A DNA stretch of 64,000 nucleotides from Eustoma russellianum. Lineage: Eukaryota > Streptophyta > Magnoliopsida > Gentianales > Gentianaceae. The stretch covers positions 32,278,398-32,342,397 of the forward strand of contig AP025056.1 of assembly GCA_036186865.1 (NCBI GenBank), given 5' to 3'. Shown one piece after another: positions 41,996-52,926 of the stretch (the first letter of the stretch is position 1; each line of letters starts with the position of its first letter). A program made the translations under genes and the position numbers. The notes under the pieces were generated by a model. The model saw only the letters and a program-made list of their open reading frames with translations, made no database searches and had not been told where the DNA came from.

Positions 41996-44900
41996 GCTGA
42001 CTCCCTGTAATCTGAATAATTGATCATAGCCGAACATATTCAGGTAGTGTAGAATAGTAGGCGGAGGTATTAACCGCCTGCTCACAATCAGTCTCAATGA
42101 TAAGTTCACGATGCAGTCTACACACAAAAAGAAGACTATACAGTAATGCCTGAATTTTTGCACGCAATGGTGAGAGAAGAGGCAACACAAAAGAAAGAGC
42201 CAGAACTACATGTCGCTCAGCGTCTCGAAGAATGGCCCTAGCAGATGCCCCGGTAGCCCCAGCAGAAACATCCACATTTAATTTTAACTTTCACGTGGGT
42301 GGCAAAGCCCATTTCAGAACACGAATGTGCTTGAGTCGTAGAGAAAGGGTAAAGCCTGTCGAAATAAAAGATAGAATGTTGATGCCCAGTTTCGTTCCAT
42401 GCAATGTAGAAGAACAATCATAGCAAGCGTGACGAGCCATAGAGTAAATACTAGATGCAGGAATATCAGCCGAACCATAGATATGATTTGTGTACACCTT
42501 CCAAACATTCCAGCAAATTATAATCAGGGCAATGACTCGTAAATGGCCTAATAGATAACGAGTTGTGGAAGTGAGCCACCACTTTAGCAAATTTGCACGA
42601 ATATTAGCTCCATATCCTGATGGTCCATTGAGTATCCAAGCAAATCGCATCCAAACATCCTTGACATAAGAGCAGGGAAGAAAGACATGATCTATGTTGG
42701 CCGAATGTAGCCGACAAAAAGGGCAACAAGTCGGACAAATATGAGTGAATCGTGTTAGGTTGTCCTCCAATGGCAATGCGTGATGAAATAAACGCCACAT
42801 AAAGAAACTCGCTGACTTGGGTAGTCGTTGCCACCATATAAACTTATGAGAGTATAATTGAACATGATCAGTACACAAATCATCATATGCATATTTAATG
42901 GAAAACATACCAGAGGGGGAACAACTCCACTGAGGCATGTCCATATCAGTAACAAGCAGTAGAAAAGTTGAATGTATGGAGCAAAGTCTGTTCAATCCAG
43001 ATGAATCATAGATACGAGGCACATAATCTCCGCGCCCTCCATATCTCTGTCGCATATAGGTTGTCCAAAGTGTATCTTTCGTATGATAGTTCCACCACAA
43101 TTTACAGTCGTAGGCCTTCGAAATCAGAGGCAAACTCCGAATACCCAATCCACCCTCTCCTTCTGGCAAGCATAGTGAAGAGAAAGCTCTCCAATGGTAT
43201 TGGTTGCCCCAAATGAAATGAGATATTTTCTTGTGAATGGCATGTTGCTTTTGGGTAGTCGTGCCGAAGCTAAAAGGTGCAAAGGAATTGCTGAAAGCAC
43301 TGATTGTATCAAGACAATGCGGCCACATGGGGTAAGCAAATGACGCATCCAGCCCAAAAGTTTGGCACCAAAATGCTGTAATAATAATGTGCAATACTAC
43401 GCTCGATTTATGACGCGATAAATATAAGAGCCCAAATACTTTATTGGAAGCGTTGATGGCTGCATAAGTAGAACTGAACTTATCCCTCGCAAAGAGGATG
43501 GCGTTACCTAAGAACTAGTGACAAATTGACTTTTGTTGTAGTTCACCAATTGTCCTGATGCATGCTGATAAGAAATTAAGATTTTTTTAAAAGAAGTGAG
43601 ATTTTGTGTGGCGCCATTAAGAAAGATGAGCAAATCATCCGCATAATCCAAATGGGACACGGGACCAACACGGCCCGAGAAAAATCCATGCAACGCGCTG
43701 CTATCAAATAAGCTGTTGAGCCCTCTAGTGAAGCCTTCGGATCCAATGATAAACAATAAAGGAGATAGGGGATCACCTTGCTTTACTCCCCTCGTGGGCG
43801 AGAAGTAGCCATGTGTTTTGCCATTGATTGATATTGAAAGCTTAGAATACCTCAGGTTATTCATAATCAATCGAGTGAACCGCAGATAAAAGCGAAACTT
43901 TCATAGAATCGACTCAAGATAAGTCCAATTTACTCTGTCAAAAGCTTTAGCCATATCCAAATTTATCATGACATTTGCTCCACGTGTTCTTCTGTCAAGT
44001 ATATGAACCATCTCATTAGCCATGAGAACATGTTCACTTATATCATGGCCTTTCAAGAAACCAATTTGCTCTGGTGAAATTATACGTGGCAGTATAGCAG
44101 ATAGGCGGGTGGCAATGATGCGAGTGGTGACTTTGCTTACGAAATTTGACAAACATATTGGTCTAAAATCGGCATAAGATGTAGGATTATCTTTTTTTTT
44201 TGTTATCAAAGTAATCAATGAAGAGATCATAACTGGAGGCGGGGGAACTCCAATAAAAAACTCCTGGACGGCACAAGCAACATCCACACTAACAATATCC
44301 CAACATGTTTGGAAAAAGTGGCCAGTAAAGCCATCCGGACCAGTAGCACTATTAGGGCTTAAATTCCATATTGTGTCTTTAACTTCTTGCATGTCTGGTA
44401 TAGCTAATAAACTGTCATTTTCAGACGCTGTAACCAATGATGGAACTGTGTGCAAAGAAGAATGTACGTCAACAACTGACTCATCCGTAAATAGGTGCTA
44501 AAAATACTCCACTGCTGCGGTTCCTAGCTCCTTATTGGTTTGTAATAATTCTTCCGCCGAATTCTGTAGCTGACGTATTTGTTATCGACGATGTCTCTCT
44601 TTGACAAGCACGTGAAAATAAGAGGTATTAGCCTCCCCTTCAGACATCCATTTTATTCGTGCTTTTTGGGACCAATTTGAATGTTGTTTTTGCGATCGCC
44701 TGAGAAGAGCCTGCGCAGAGAGAAAGCTTGTCGATTTGTCGATGTCGGATTATCATCATATAGTTTTTCCAACCTTGCATAATTAACTTCTGCCTCTTTT
44801 TCCTTAGAGAATACGTTGCCAAAGACAGTTTTATTCCAATGCCGTAGGTCTCGCTTAAGAAGTCGAAATTTATAATAAAGACCACGCATTCCCCTGACCA

Positions 44901-45683
44901 TAGGATAATTCTTCCAATGTGCAGCGACAAATGAATAAAAATCCTCATGTAAAGACCAGGCATTGAGGTACCTGAATGGCGGGCATATATTCTTCCGGGA
45001 AAAGAGCATTTTAACAATAACGGCGAATGGTCAGAAGTGGCTCGCAGTAAATGGTGAACAACCATATCATCAAATAAATCCAAAAAAGTTGAAGTGCAGA
45101 GGAGCCGATCCAGACGCCTCAATACTCTACCCTGTCCTACTCCTCGTGCCCAAGTATATAACGAACCAATAATAGGAATATCCTGCAATTGGCACTGATG
45201 AACACATATGTTAAAATCTTCTAATGATCACAAAGTAGGAGTGGAGTGGCCCGTGTGTTCATCTAGAGTAAGGAAGGTGTTGAAATCACCCCCAACAATC
45301 CATAGACCTGCTGACATCTGAAAATGAGAAATCAAAGAATCCCATAATAACTTACGGTCAACTACAGTATGTCTACCATATACAACAGACCAATGAAATT
45401 GCAACTGAGTCTGTTGCCATTTAAATCGTAGCAAGGATGCCTACGTCCCATGCTCAACTTGCTGCAAATCCAACGTTGATGAGTGCCAAAAGATCCATAT
45501 ATTGTCAGCACATGTATGAATGGCGCTGCTGTAGCCCAGCCTCAAACGATAATGTGTGAGTTTAGATTGATGCTGCTTCGATTCCATGATAATTAGTAAC
45601 ACCACATGAGTTTCATGCAACAAATGTAACAGTCTATCCATGGAGGTACGAAGAACTCCTACATTCCAAGTTAGAGAATTCAT
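41950..45683 (-). pseudogene. LINE-B ORF2 (endonuclease, RT, RNase H), frameshifted
   Basis: ATG 45683 with Trp-Asn-Val near the start. Endonuclease motifs: Gly-Gly-Asp-Phe-Asn near 45285 and Ser-Asp-His-Ser-Pro near 45020. A shift at about 45010 moves to the frame 45009-44653. RT runs 44455-43508 with Tyr-Ala-Asp-Asp near 43640-43650 and an in-frame stop near 43901. Another shift leads to 43394-42291 (zf-RVT with Cys-Pro-Phe-Cys and His near 42715-42670). RNase H follows at 42275-41950 (Val-Asp-Val-Ser-Ala-Gly at its start, with the catalytic-position Asp-Ala changed). At least four shifts and five stops are present. Confidence 0.88.
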
Positions 45684-46345
45684 TGAGAAAGATCAGATAT
45701 AGCACCATGACGCAATGCACTACGTGTCACTACTGTAGACGAAGGACGAGGTGGAAGTTCTTTTTTTTTTCTACGATGACGACGAGGGGCCACCAGAATA
45801 AAACCATCATTGTCTGAAGAGGCATTATCAAAACAGTCCTGCAAGATGTTATCATCATCAGTAAATGCAGGACGATATCCTATGAAAGATCAAATCTTTT
45901 GCAAGAATCCTAATTGGCGGATAAACGATATCCTATGGCTGAGTATTCTTTTTTGGTGTCCATCTGGTTGCAGGTTTGGAAAAGTTTGGCGGCGGCGGCG
46001 GCTGTGGCGGAAGATCCTCACATGCCCCCGCAGCATGACCTAAACGTTGGCAATCCACACAAAATGACGGAGATCCTCGTAAACAATTTGCTGTTGAATA
46101 ATCTTTTGTTTCCCTTGCAAAAACAACATCTTTGGGAGATCTTTGGAAACATCCAATTCAACGCAAATCCGAGCGATGGACGGGCGAAGTCCATCCGCCG
46201 TTGCCACATCAAGCTTAACTGGATGTCCAACCACTAGAGCGATTTCAAAGAGCGCTGACCATAAGTTATTATGGGATTCTTCGGCCACAAACTCGTTGGG
46301 CTCCAAAAAAAGATGGCCAGCATGACAAAATTCTAGCCCCAATCG
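45680..46345 (-). pseudogene. LINE-B ORF1, C-terminal part
   Basis: Minus strand. Around 46330-46060 it encodes the DUF4283-type end with Lys-Leu-Asp-Val-Ala-Thr-Ala-Asp-Gly and Ala-Arg-Ile-Cys-Val-Glu-Leu-Asp, close to the LINE-A residues. An intact zinc knuckle (Cys-Val-Asp-Cys...Gly-His...Cys) lies one frame away at about 46060-46018. The tail ends Leu-Ser-Gln-stop with the TGA overlapping the ORF2 ATG. A longer open frame reaching 46693 runs into Copia-1 and is an artefact. Confidence 0.75.
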
Positions 46346-46433
46346 CTGATTTGGAACATCCAGAAGTTGCAATAAACTATCCTCATTTGGCAGATGCAGC
46401 AATTGGCATACTGGATCCTTCACCCGTGGATTC
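46346..46433 (+). pseudogene. LINE-C ORF1 fragment left of Copia-1
   Basis: The plus-strand frame reads through GTG-GAT-TC at the Copia-1 target site and continues at 52480 with T-ATT-GAG in register once the element and one GATTC are removed. This shows LINE-C was cut by Copia-1. The junction with LINE-B lies somewhere in 46300-46390; I cannot place it exactly. Confidence 0.6.
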
Positions 46434-47112
46434 TGTTGATGATCAAAAATGTGATGGTGTTGCAGCTCAACATAAAGTAAAATGTGATGGTGTTGCAGCT
46501 CAACATAACGTGGCAAAGAAGGTTGAGCTTGATGATGAGGATGGAGCAATCCGAGTTGACAGCAAAGATTGAATCCGATTGGTGGGTCAATATGCATAAT
46601 CATCCTATTGGCTGCACCAACATGACGAGGATTGCGGTTGAAGAGCAGGAGATCGAAGGGAGCAGGAAGAAAGATGGATGGTTCGGTTGGCACGGTGGTT
46701 GGAAAGCCAACGGGGGGAACAGGACGCGGGAAGCAGTTTAAATGGGGGATTTTACCATTGTGCCCCCGTGTGTAAAAGGAGTAGTCAGTTTAATATAGGG
46801 ATATTCTTGTAATTTCGCAATTTGGCAGTTATTTTTTCTTCTTCTTCAGCTTGCTTTATATGGCCTGTTCGACGAAATTGAAAGCGTGAGGAATTCTGAA
46901 GTTTCTGGAATCAATTCAAGCTTTGATCTCGTTCTCCATTCTCTCTATGTTCCTTGGTTATCTTCCTCACGGAAACATTGCATTTTTCGTTTATATTTGT
47001 TGTTTTCAGTTTGATCAAATGCACGTTGGTGTTTTTGTTGTTCGTTTGGTGTAGGAGCACAGTATTCGAATTGTACTGTGCTGTGCTGCTTGAATGCATT
47101 TGATTTTTCACA
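46434..47112 (+). repeat. Copia-1 5' LTR (679 bp)
   Basis: It starts TGTTGATGATC and ends TTTTTCACA. It carries a perfect-looking 33-bp tandem pair (46446-46478 and 46479-46511) at its 5' end and a TTTATATGG TATA-like sequence near 46856. Identical to 51796-52474 as far as I can compare. Confidence 0.96.
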
Positions 47113-47124
47113 TGGTATCAGAGC
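47113..47124 (+). promoter_or_regulatory. Copia-1 primer binding site (tRNA-iMet)
   Basis: TGGTATCAGAGC abuts the LTR end with no spacer. The gag start follows within 35 bases. Confidence 0.9.
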
Positions 47125-47158
47125 GAATTTCTTACGTCTGATGAATTTTGGTAGCTTT

Positions 47159-50100
47159 ATGGCAAACATTCAGAATACACCGAGCTCTTCGAATAGCGCA
47201 GTGAATTTTGCGCCTACGGACCCTACTGATGATTCGTTGTATTTACATCCTAGTGACAATCCTTCTCTTGTGCTTGTTCAGCCTCTTCTTGATGGAAATA
47301 ATTTCCATAGTTGGAGCAGAGCCTTCAGAAGAGCCTTGGAGTCGAAGAATAAAGTAGGCTTTGTCACAGGTATGATCCCCAAACCTCCTGAATTGGATCG
47401 TAAGTACATAGCCTGGACCAGAGCAAATAACATGGTTGCATCATGGATTGTTAACTCTGTTATACCTTCGATTGGTCAGAGTATTATGTGGTTTGATAAT
47501 GCTTGTGATATATGGAGTGATTTGAAGCATAGGTATGGTAATGCGGATGTGTTTAGGATGTCTGACCTGCAGGAGCAGTTTTATGCTACTAGGCAGGAAA
47601 CTAGTTCGGTCACAGAGTACTACACTCGGTTGAAGGTAATATGGGAAGAATTGATGGTACTGCGTTCCATTCCGAATTGTATATGCAATAGATGTACTTG
47701 TAATGTTTCTGCACAAATTAACAAATTCATTGAGGATGACTATGTAATCAGATTTATTAAGGGATTAAATGATGAATTTGAACCTGTGAAGTCACAGGTC
47801 CTGTTGATGAGTCCGTTGCCCGATCTAAAATCCACGTTTGCAATGGCAGTGAAGTTAGAAAGAAAATTGAACTACTCTTCAGTGCAAGGTGCGTTTACTA
47901 ACAATCCCTCGATGGTCATGGTTGCTGATGGTGGTTATAAGGGTGCTCCCTATGGGCAGAAACCTGCCAGTTCAGGGTCTGGTGCAGGTTGGCACAGATC
48001 AGTTGGCAGGGGTTTTAAGAAGGAATTTCAAAAACCTTCTTCGTACAACTCTAAGGCACCTGTGTGTACCTTTTGTAATTTGATAGGTCACACTGTAGAT
48101 AGATGCTATAAGAAGCATGGCTTTCCCCCTGGTTTTAAGCCCAAAAGCATGGTAAACTGTGTTGAAAATGAGAATTACAATGTTAGGGAAACAGACGTGT
48201 ACAGCCAAGGTCAGTGTGATCAGTACCAAAATGTTGATGGTGTGCATGATGACTTAGTGAGTGTACCTTCACAGATGGCTCCATCACTCACACTTGAGCA
48301 GTATGATCAACTAATGAGACTGTTGCAGGAGAAGAAAGAGAGGAGACACGATGATGGCTGTGGACACAGTGATGAGGCCAAGGGGCACCATGCCGTGATG
48401 TCAGCTCAGCAGACTAGTGTCTCTGCCAAGCAGCCAGGTAATGGACCTCTTTATGATTCATGCATATGGATATTGGACTCTGGTGCTACAGACCATATAT
48501 GTCATTCCTTATCTTTGTTTAGCTCGTATCATCCAGTATGTTCTGTATCAGTAAAGTTGCCTAACAATAACCTTGCCCCAGTCACCCATGTTGGTACAGT
48601 CAACATCAATCCATACCTAACACTTAAAGATGTTCTACACGTTCCTTCTTTCTCCTTTAATCTGTTGTCACTCAGCCAGCTTACAAAAACCAGTAACATT
48701 GATCTGACCTTTCACTCTAATATATGTCTACTTCAGGACCATTTCAGCAAGAAGACGATTGGTTTAGCTGAAGTTAGACAAGGCCTATACCATATGAATG
48801 TTCAAAACAGCACTTCCCAAGCTCATGCTGCTATATCAGATTCATCCCCTTCAAATCTCTGGCATTCAAGACTTGGACACCCTTCTCATTCCAGACTTCT
48901 AGAAATTAGCAAATCTGACCCTCTTGTATCAGCTCCTTCACATCCCTCAACATGTACTGTATGCCCATTAGCTAAACAGAAAAGAGCCCCATTTGGGATC
49001 TCACATTCAGTTTCTGATTCTTCCTTTTGTCTTGTGCACATGGACATATGGGGTCCATACAAACATCCTACATTGTATAAACAGCATTACTTTCTTACTA
49101 TTGTTGATGATTACTCTAGATATTGTTGGGTGTACCTTATGAAGTCTAAATCGGAAACCAGGAGCATTATGGAAAGTTTTTGCATATATGTCAATGTCCA
49201 GTTTGAGAAACACATAAAAGTCATAAGGACTGATAATGGGATTGAGTTCAAGATGAATCCATTTTATGCATCAAAAGGCATAGTGCATCAAACCAGTTGT
49301 GTATACACACCACAACAGAATGGACTGGTAGAGCGAAAACACCAGCACATCCTTAACGTTGCCAGAGCCCTGAAGTTCCAGTCCCATGTTCCAGCCATGT
49401 ACTGGGGGTTTTGCGTGCAACACGCAGTATACCTCATCAACTTGACCCCATCACCTCTTCTAGACCATAAAACTCCTTTTCAGAAACTCTACGACAAAAG
49501 CCCCTCATACAGTCACCTCAGAATATTTGGTTGCTTGTGTTTTGCAACAAATGTCAACCCGTCCAAAGAAAAATTCACCCCCAGAGCCAGGAAGAGTGTC
49601 TTCCTTGGAATGTCACATACCACAAAGGGCTATATATTGCAAGACTTGACCACCAAAGAAGTGTTCGTATCCAGAGATGTAATTTTTCACGAAGGTGTGT
49701 TTCCTTTCAAGGAAAGGGGCATAGGGGAATCTATTCCAACGTCGTCCTCAACCTCTACAGACTACCTTTCAATGCCAACACTCATTCCACAGACAAGCCA
49801 AACTCACTTGTATAGTCTCCCTAGTTCACAAATCCACAGGTCATCCGTTGAAATCCATGATGACTTCACCCACGCACCTGAGAATCAAGCTCCACTCAAT
49901 GATCTGACCAGCATGCCATCAAGTCCACATGATGCTCCACAACAGCCTACTTCCCCAAACCATAACTGTCCCATACCAGTAAGCCCCAATGCTGACCCAT
50001 CTCCAGAAATAGCAATCCAATCCATACATGTTGACATGCCTGCTGCAAGGCCAACTCGTGCAAGGCAGCCTCCCAAATATCTTAGTCAATATTTCTGCAA

Positions 50101-51934
50101 TCTCGCCAGTACATCCAAAACCACTTCACACCTCGAGTCACTGTCCTCTTCGAAACTCACTACTCCTCATCCTCTACATGACTATATTTCATTTGATTCG
50201 TTAGCACCAAAGTACAAAGCATATGCATTGAACATAAGCAGGTACACAGAGCCTGACTCCTTTGCAGAGGCATGCCAGTCTCCTGAATGACAAAAGGCAA
50301 TGGATGAGGAGATTGCAGCACTTGAAAGTAACAATACGTGGGTCTTGGCAGAACTTCCCCCTGGAAAAAAGGCTATTGGGTGCAAGTGGGTGTACAAGCT
50401 CAAATACAAGCCTGATGGATCTATAGAGAGATACAAGGCTAGGTTGGTTGCCAAGGGGTATACGCAGCAACTTGGAGTGGATTACCAGGATACCTTTTCT
50501 CCAGTAGCTAAGATGACCACAGTAAGGATGGTGTTGGCTTTGACATCTAGGCCTGGTTGGTACGTGCATCAGCTGGATGTAAACAATGCGTTTTTGCACG
50601 GGGACCTGCATGAGGAGATATACATGTGTGCACCTCCTGGATTATCAGTAAGGGAAGGTAATATGGTTTGCAGATTGCAGAAATCCCTATATGGATTGAA
50701 ACAGGCAAGCAGAGAATGGAATGCAAGGCTGACTGATTTTCTGATTTCGTTGGGTTTCACCCAGTCCAAAAATGATTACACCTTGTTTACTAGATCATCT
50801 GGGGAGTCTCTGCTCATGTTGCTTGTATATGTTGATGATGTGATTGTAGCTAGCAAGAACTTGAGTGAAATTGAAGAGGTGAAAGGAGCTTTGGATTCAG
50901 AATTCCGTATTAAAAACTTAGGGGAGTTGAAATACTTCCTTGGAATTGAGGTGGCTAGATCACGGATGGGTACAATTATTAACCAAAGGAAATATACGCT
51001 GCAATTGCTGGAGCAGGTAGGATTTCTGGGATGTAAGCCTGCGCACACTCCCATGGAGAGCCACGTGAAGTTGTTTCGGGGTGATTCTGATCCTATGGAT
51101 GACATTACAAGCTACAGGAAACTTGTTGGCAAGCTAATATACCTCACTATCACACGGCCAGATATAGCATTTAGTGTACAACAACTAAGTCAATTTTTGG
51201 ACTGTCCCACAGTCAATCATTGGAAAGGTGTACATAGAGTGTTAAGATATCTGAAAAACTCTATTGGACAAGGGATTTTATTGTCAAGTTCCGGAGAGCT
51301 CAGGCTAAAGGGGTTTGTGGACTCGGATTGGGCAGGATGCCAGGATACGAGGAGGTCAATCACGGGGTACTGCATGTTTCTTGGAGACAGCTTGATATCA
51401 TGGAAGGCCAAAAAGCAAACCACGGTTTCACGATCATCAGCAGAGGCTGAGTATCGCGCTATGGCATTAGCAGTGTGTGAGGTGCAGTGGTTGATCTATC
51501 TAGCGAAGGACCTTGGCTTGTCTAGACAGGAGCCCGTGGAGCTCTTTTGTGATAGCAAAAGTGCATTGTACATTGCAGAGAACCCGGTCTTTCACGAACG
51601 AACGAAGCATATCGAAATTGATTGCCATATTGTCCGAGATAAGGTGTTGCAGGGCACTGTTAAGCTCATGCCAATCAAAACAGAATTCCAGCTTGCAGAC
51701 ATTTTTACCAAAGCATTGGATCATAAGAGGATGGTGATGCTACTTCAAAGGATGGGGATACATAACATCTATAGCAAGCCTCGCTTGAGGGGGGGTGTTG
51801 ATGATCAAAAATGTGATGGTGTTGCAGCTCAACATAAAGTAAAATGTGATGGTGTTGCAGCTCAACATAACGTGGCAAAGAAGGTTGAGCTTGATGATGA
51901 GGATGGAGCAATCCGAGTTGACAGCAAAGATTGA
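47159..51934 (+). pseudogene. Copia-1 gag-pol polyprotein with one nonsense codon
   Basis: Likely start ATG 47159 (another in-frame ATG at 47141). Order: copia-type gag (about 47260-47860); CCHC knuckle (48065-48106); protease with Leu-Asp-Ser-Gly-Ala-Thr-Asp (about 48473); pre-integrase His/Cys region (48860-48980); integrase core with Asp near 49040, Thr-Asp-Asn-Gly near 49228 and Glu near 49330; RT (50330-51050) with Tyr-Val-Asp-Asp at about 50829-50840; RNase H with Ser-Ala-Glu-Ala-Glu-Tyr near 51438. TGA at 50288-50290 replaces an expected Trp at the RT start. No stop occurs before the 3' LTR, so the frame runs 46 codons into it and ends at 51934. Confidence 0.95.
51787..51795 (+). promoter_or_regulatory. 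Copia-1 polypurine tract
   Basis: GAGGGGGGG immediately before the 3' LTR; it also lies within the coding frame (Arg-Gly-Gly). Confidence 0.85.
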
Positions 51935-52474
51935 ATCCGATTGGTGGGTCAATATGCATAATCATCCTATTGGCTGCACCAACATGACGAGGATTGCGGT
52001 TGAAGAGCAGGAGATCGAAGGGAGCAGGAAGAAAGATGGATGGTTCGGTTGGCACGGTGGTTGGAAAGCCAACGGGGGGAACAGGACGCGGGAAGCAGTT
52101 TAAATGGGGGATTTTACCATTGTGCCCCCGTGTGTAAAAGGAGTAGTCAGTTTAATATAGGGATATTCTTGTAATTTCGCAATTTGGCAGTTATTTTTTC
52201 TTCTTCTTCAGCTTGCTTTATATGGCCTGTTCGACGAAATTGAAAGCGTGAGGAATTCTGAAGTTTCTGGAATCAATTCAAGCTTTGATCTCGTTCTCCA
52301 TTCTCTCTATGTTCCTTGGTTATCTTCCTCACGGAAACATTGCATTTTTCGTTTATATTTGTTGTTTTCAGTTTGATCAAATGCACGTTGGTGTTTTTGT
52401 TGTTCGTTTGGTGTAGGAGCACAGTATTCGAATTGTACTGTGCTGTGCTGCTTGAATGCATTTGATTTTTCACA
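51796..52474 (+). repeat. Copia-1 3' LTR (679 bp)
   Basis: Same sequence and length as 46434-47112. The polyprotein frame enters it and terminates at 51934. It is followed directly by the GATTC duplication. Confidence 0.96.
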
Positions 52475-52926
52475 GATTCTATTGAGTTGCAACGTCTTTC
52501 AGCTGACCAAGATATTATGGTACTCGATAAGTCTCGTGAACAAATTGATGCACCATCAGATGGCCCGTTGGTGGCAAATGTCTGGGACACTGAGCTATTA
52601 GCCGCAGGCCGGGAGGAGCGATATCACTCCATCATGCAACAATCATCCATTGAGGTGGAAATCGTGGATGCTGTTAGGGCTAATATTGAGGAAACATTCC
52701 GCACTACATGGTTGAGGGATTTGAAGTTAGCAAACCATGATTTTTCTCGTTGTTAAGCATTGTCTGTAGAAAGTTGTGATGATAATCTACCTCTAGTGCA
52801 ACGTGTTATTCACCTATGTAAACCGCATCACATGAAAGCTGATATGCATATTCCTCCACCATCTTCACAAGTGACGCATTTTTCCTCTCGATCCTCTTCA
52901 AGCTTATCCTCTCACCCCACTCAATG
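52475..52926 (+). pseudogene. LINE-C ORF1 C-terminus, right of Copia-1
   Basis: The frame resumes from 46433 (Asp-Ser-Ile-Glu-Leu-Gln) and runs as a polar, acidic tail to a TAA at 52754-52756. It continues in the same frame through a Ser-rich end to TGA at 52925-52927, which overlaps the ORF2 ATG. Compositionally it is like the low-complexity ORF1 tail of LINE-A. No domain is seen in this part. Confidence 0.6.

Larger units (their letters stand above)
41113..46345 (-). mobile_element. LINE-B: 5'-truncated plant L1, minus strand
   Basis: 3' UTR, ORF2 and part of ORF1 of an L1 related to LINE-A. The tail on the minus strand is CATTTATTAATAAAACAA ending near 41142, followed by a GC-rich inverted motif (GGACGGGCGGTACCGTCC at 41120-41137). 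ORF1 is broken inside its DUF4283-like domain near 46345, where plus-strand LINE-C sequence begins. It is older than LINE-A: several frameshifts. Confidence 0.8.
46434..52474 (+). mobile_element. Copia-1: very young Ty1/copia element
   Basis: TG...CA ends and the 5-bp target duplication GATTC (46429-46433 and 52475-52479). Two 679-bp LTRs appear identical by eye. It has an iMet primer site, a gag-pol frame and a G-rich polypurine tract. Only one nonsense codon (50288) is seen in about 4.8 kb of coding sequence. I do not assign it to a named copia lineage with confidence. Confidence 0.96.

Noticed and set aside
46300..46433. Twin-priming inversion of a single L1
   Set aside because: Both sides have their own ORF2 and 3' UTR, so two separate elements are involved.
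46040..46693. 217-codon minus-strand frame as one gene
   Set aside because: Its N-terminal half lies in the Copia-1 LTR and crosses LINE-C; only the part below about 46345 is real LINE-B ORF1.
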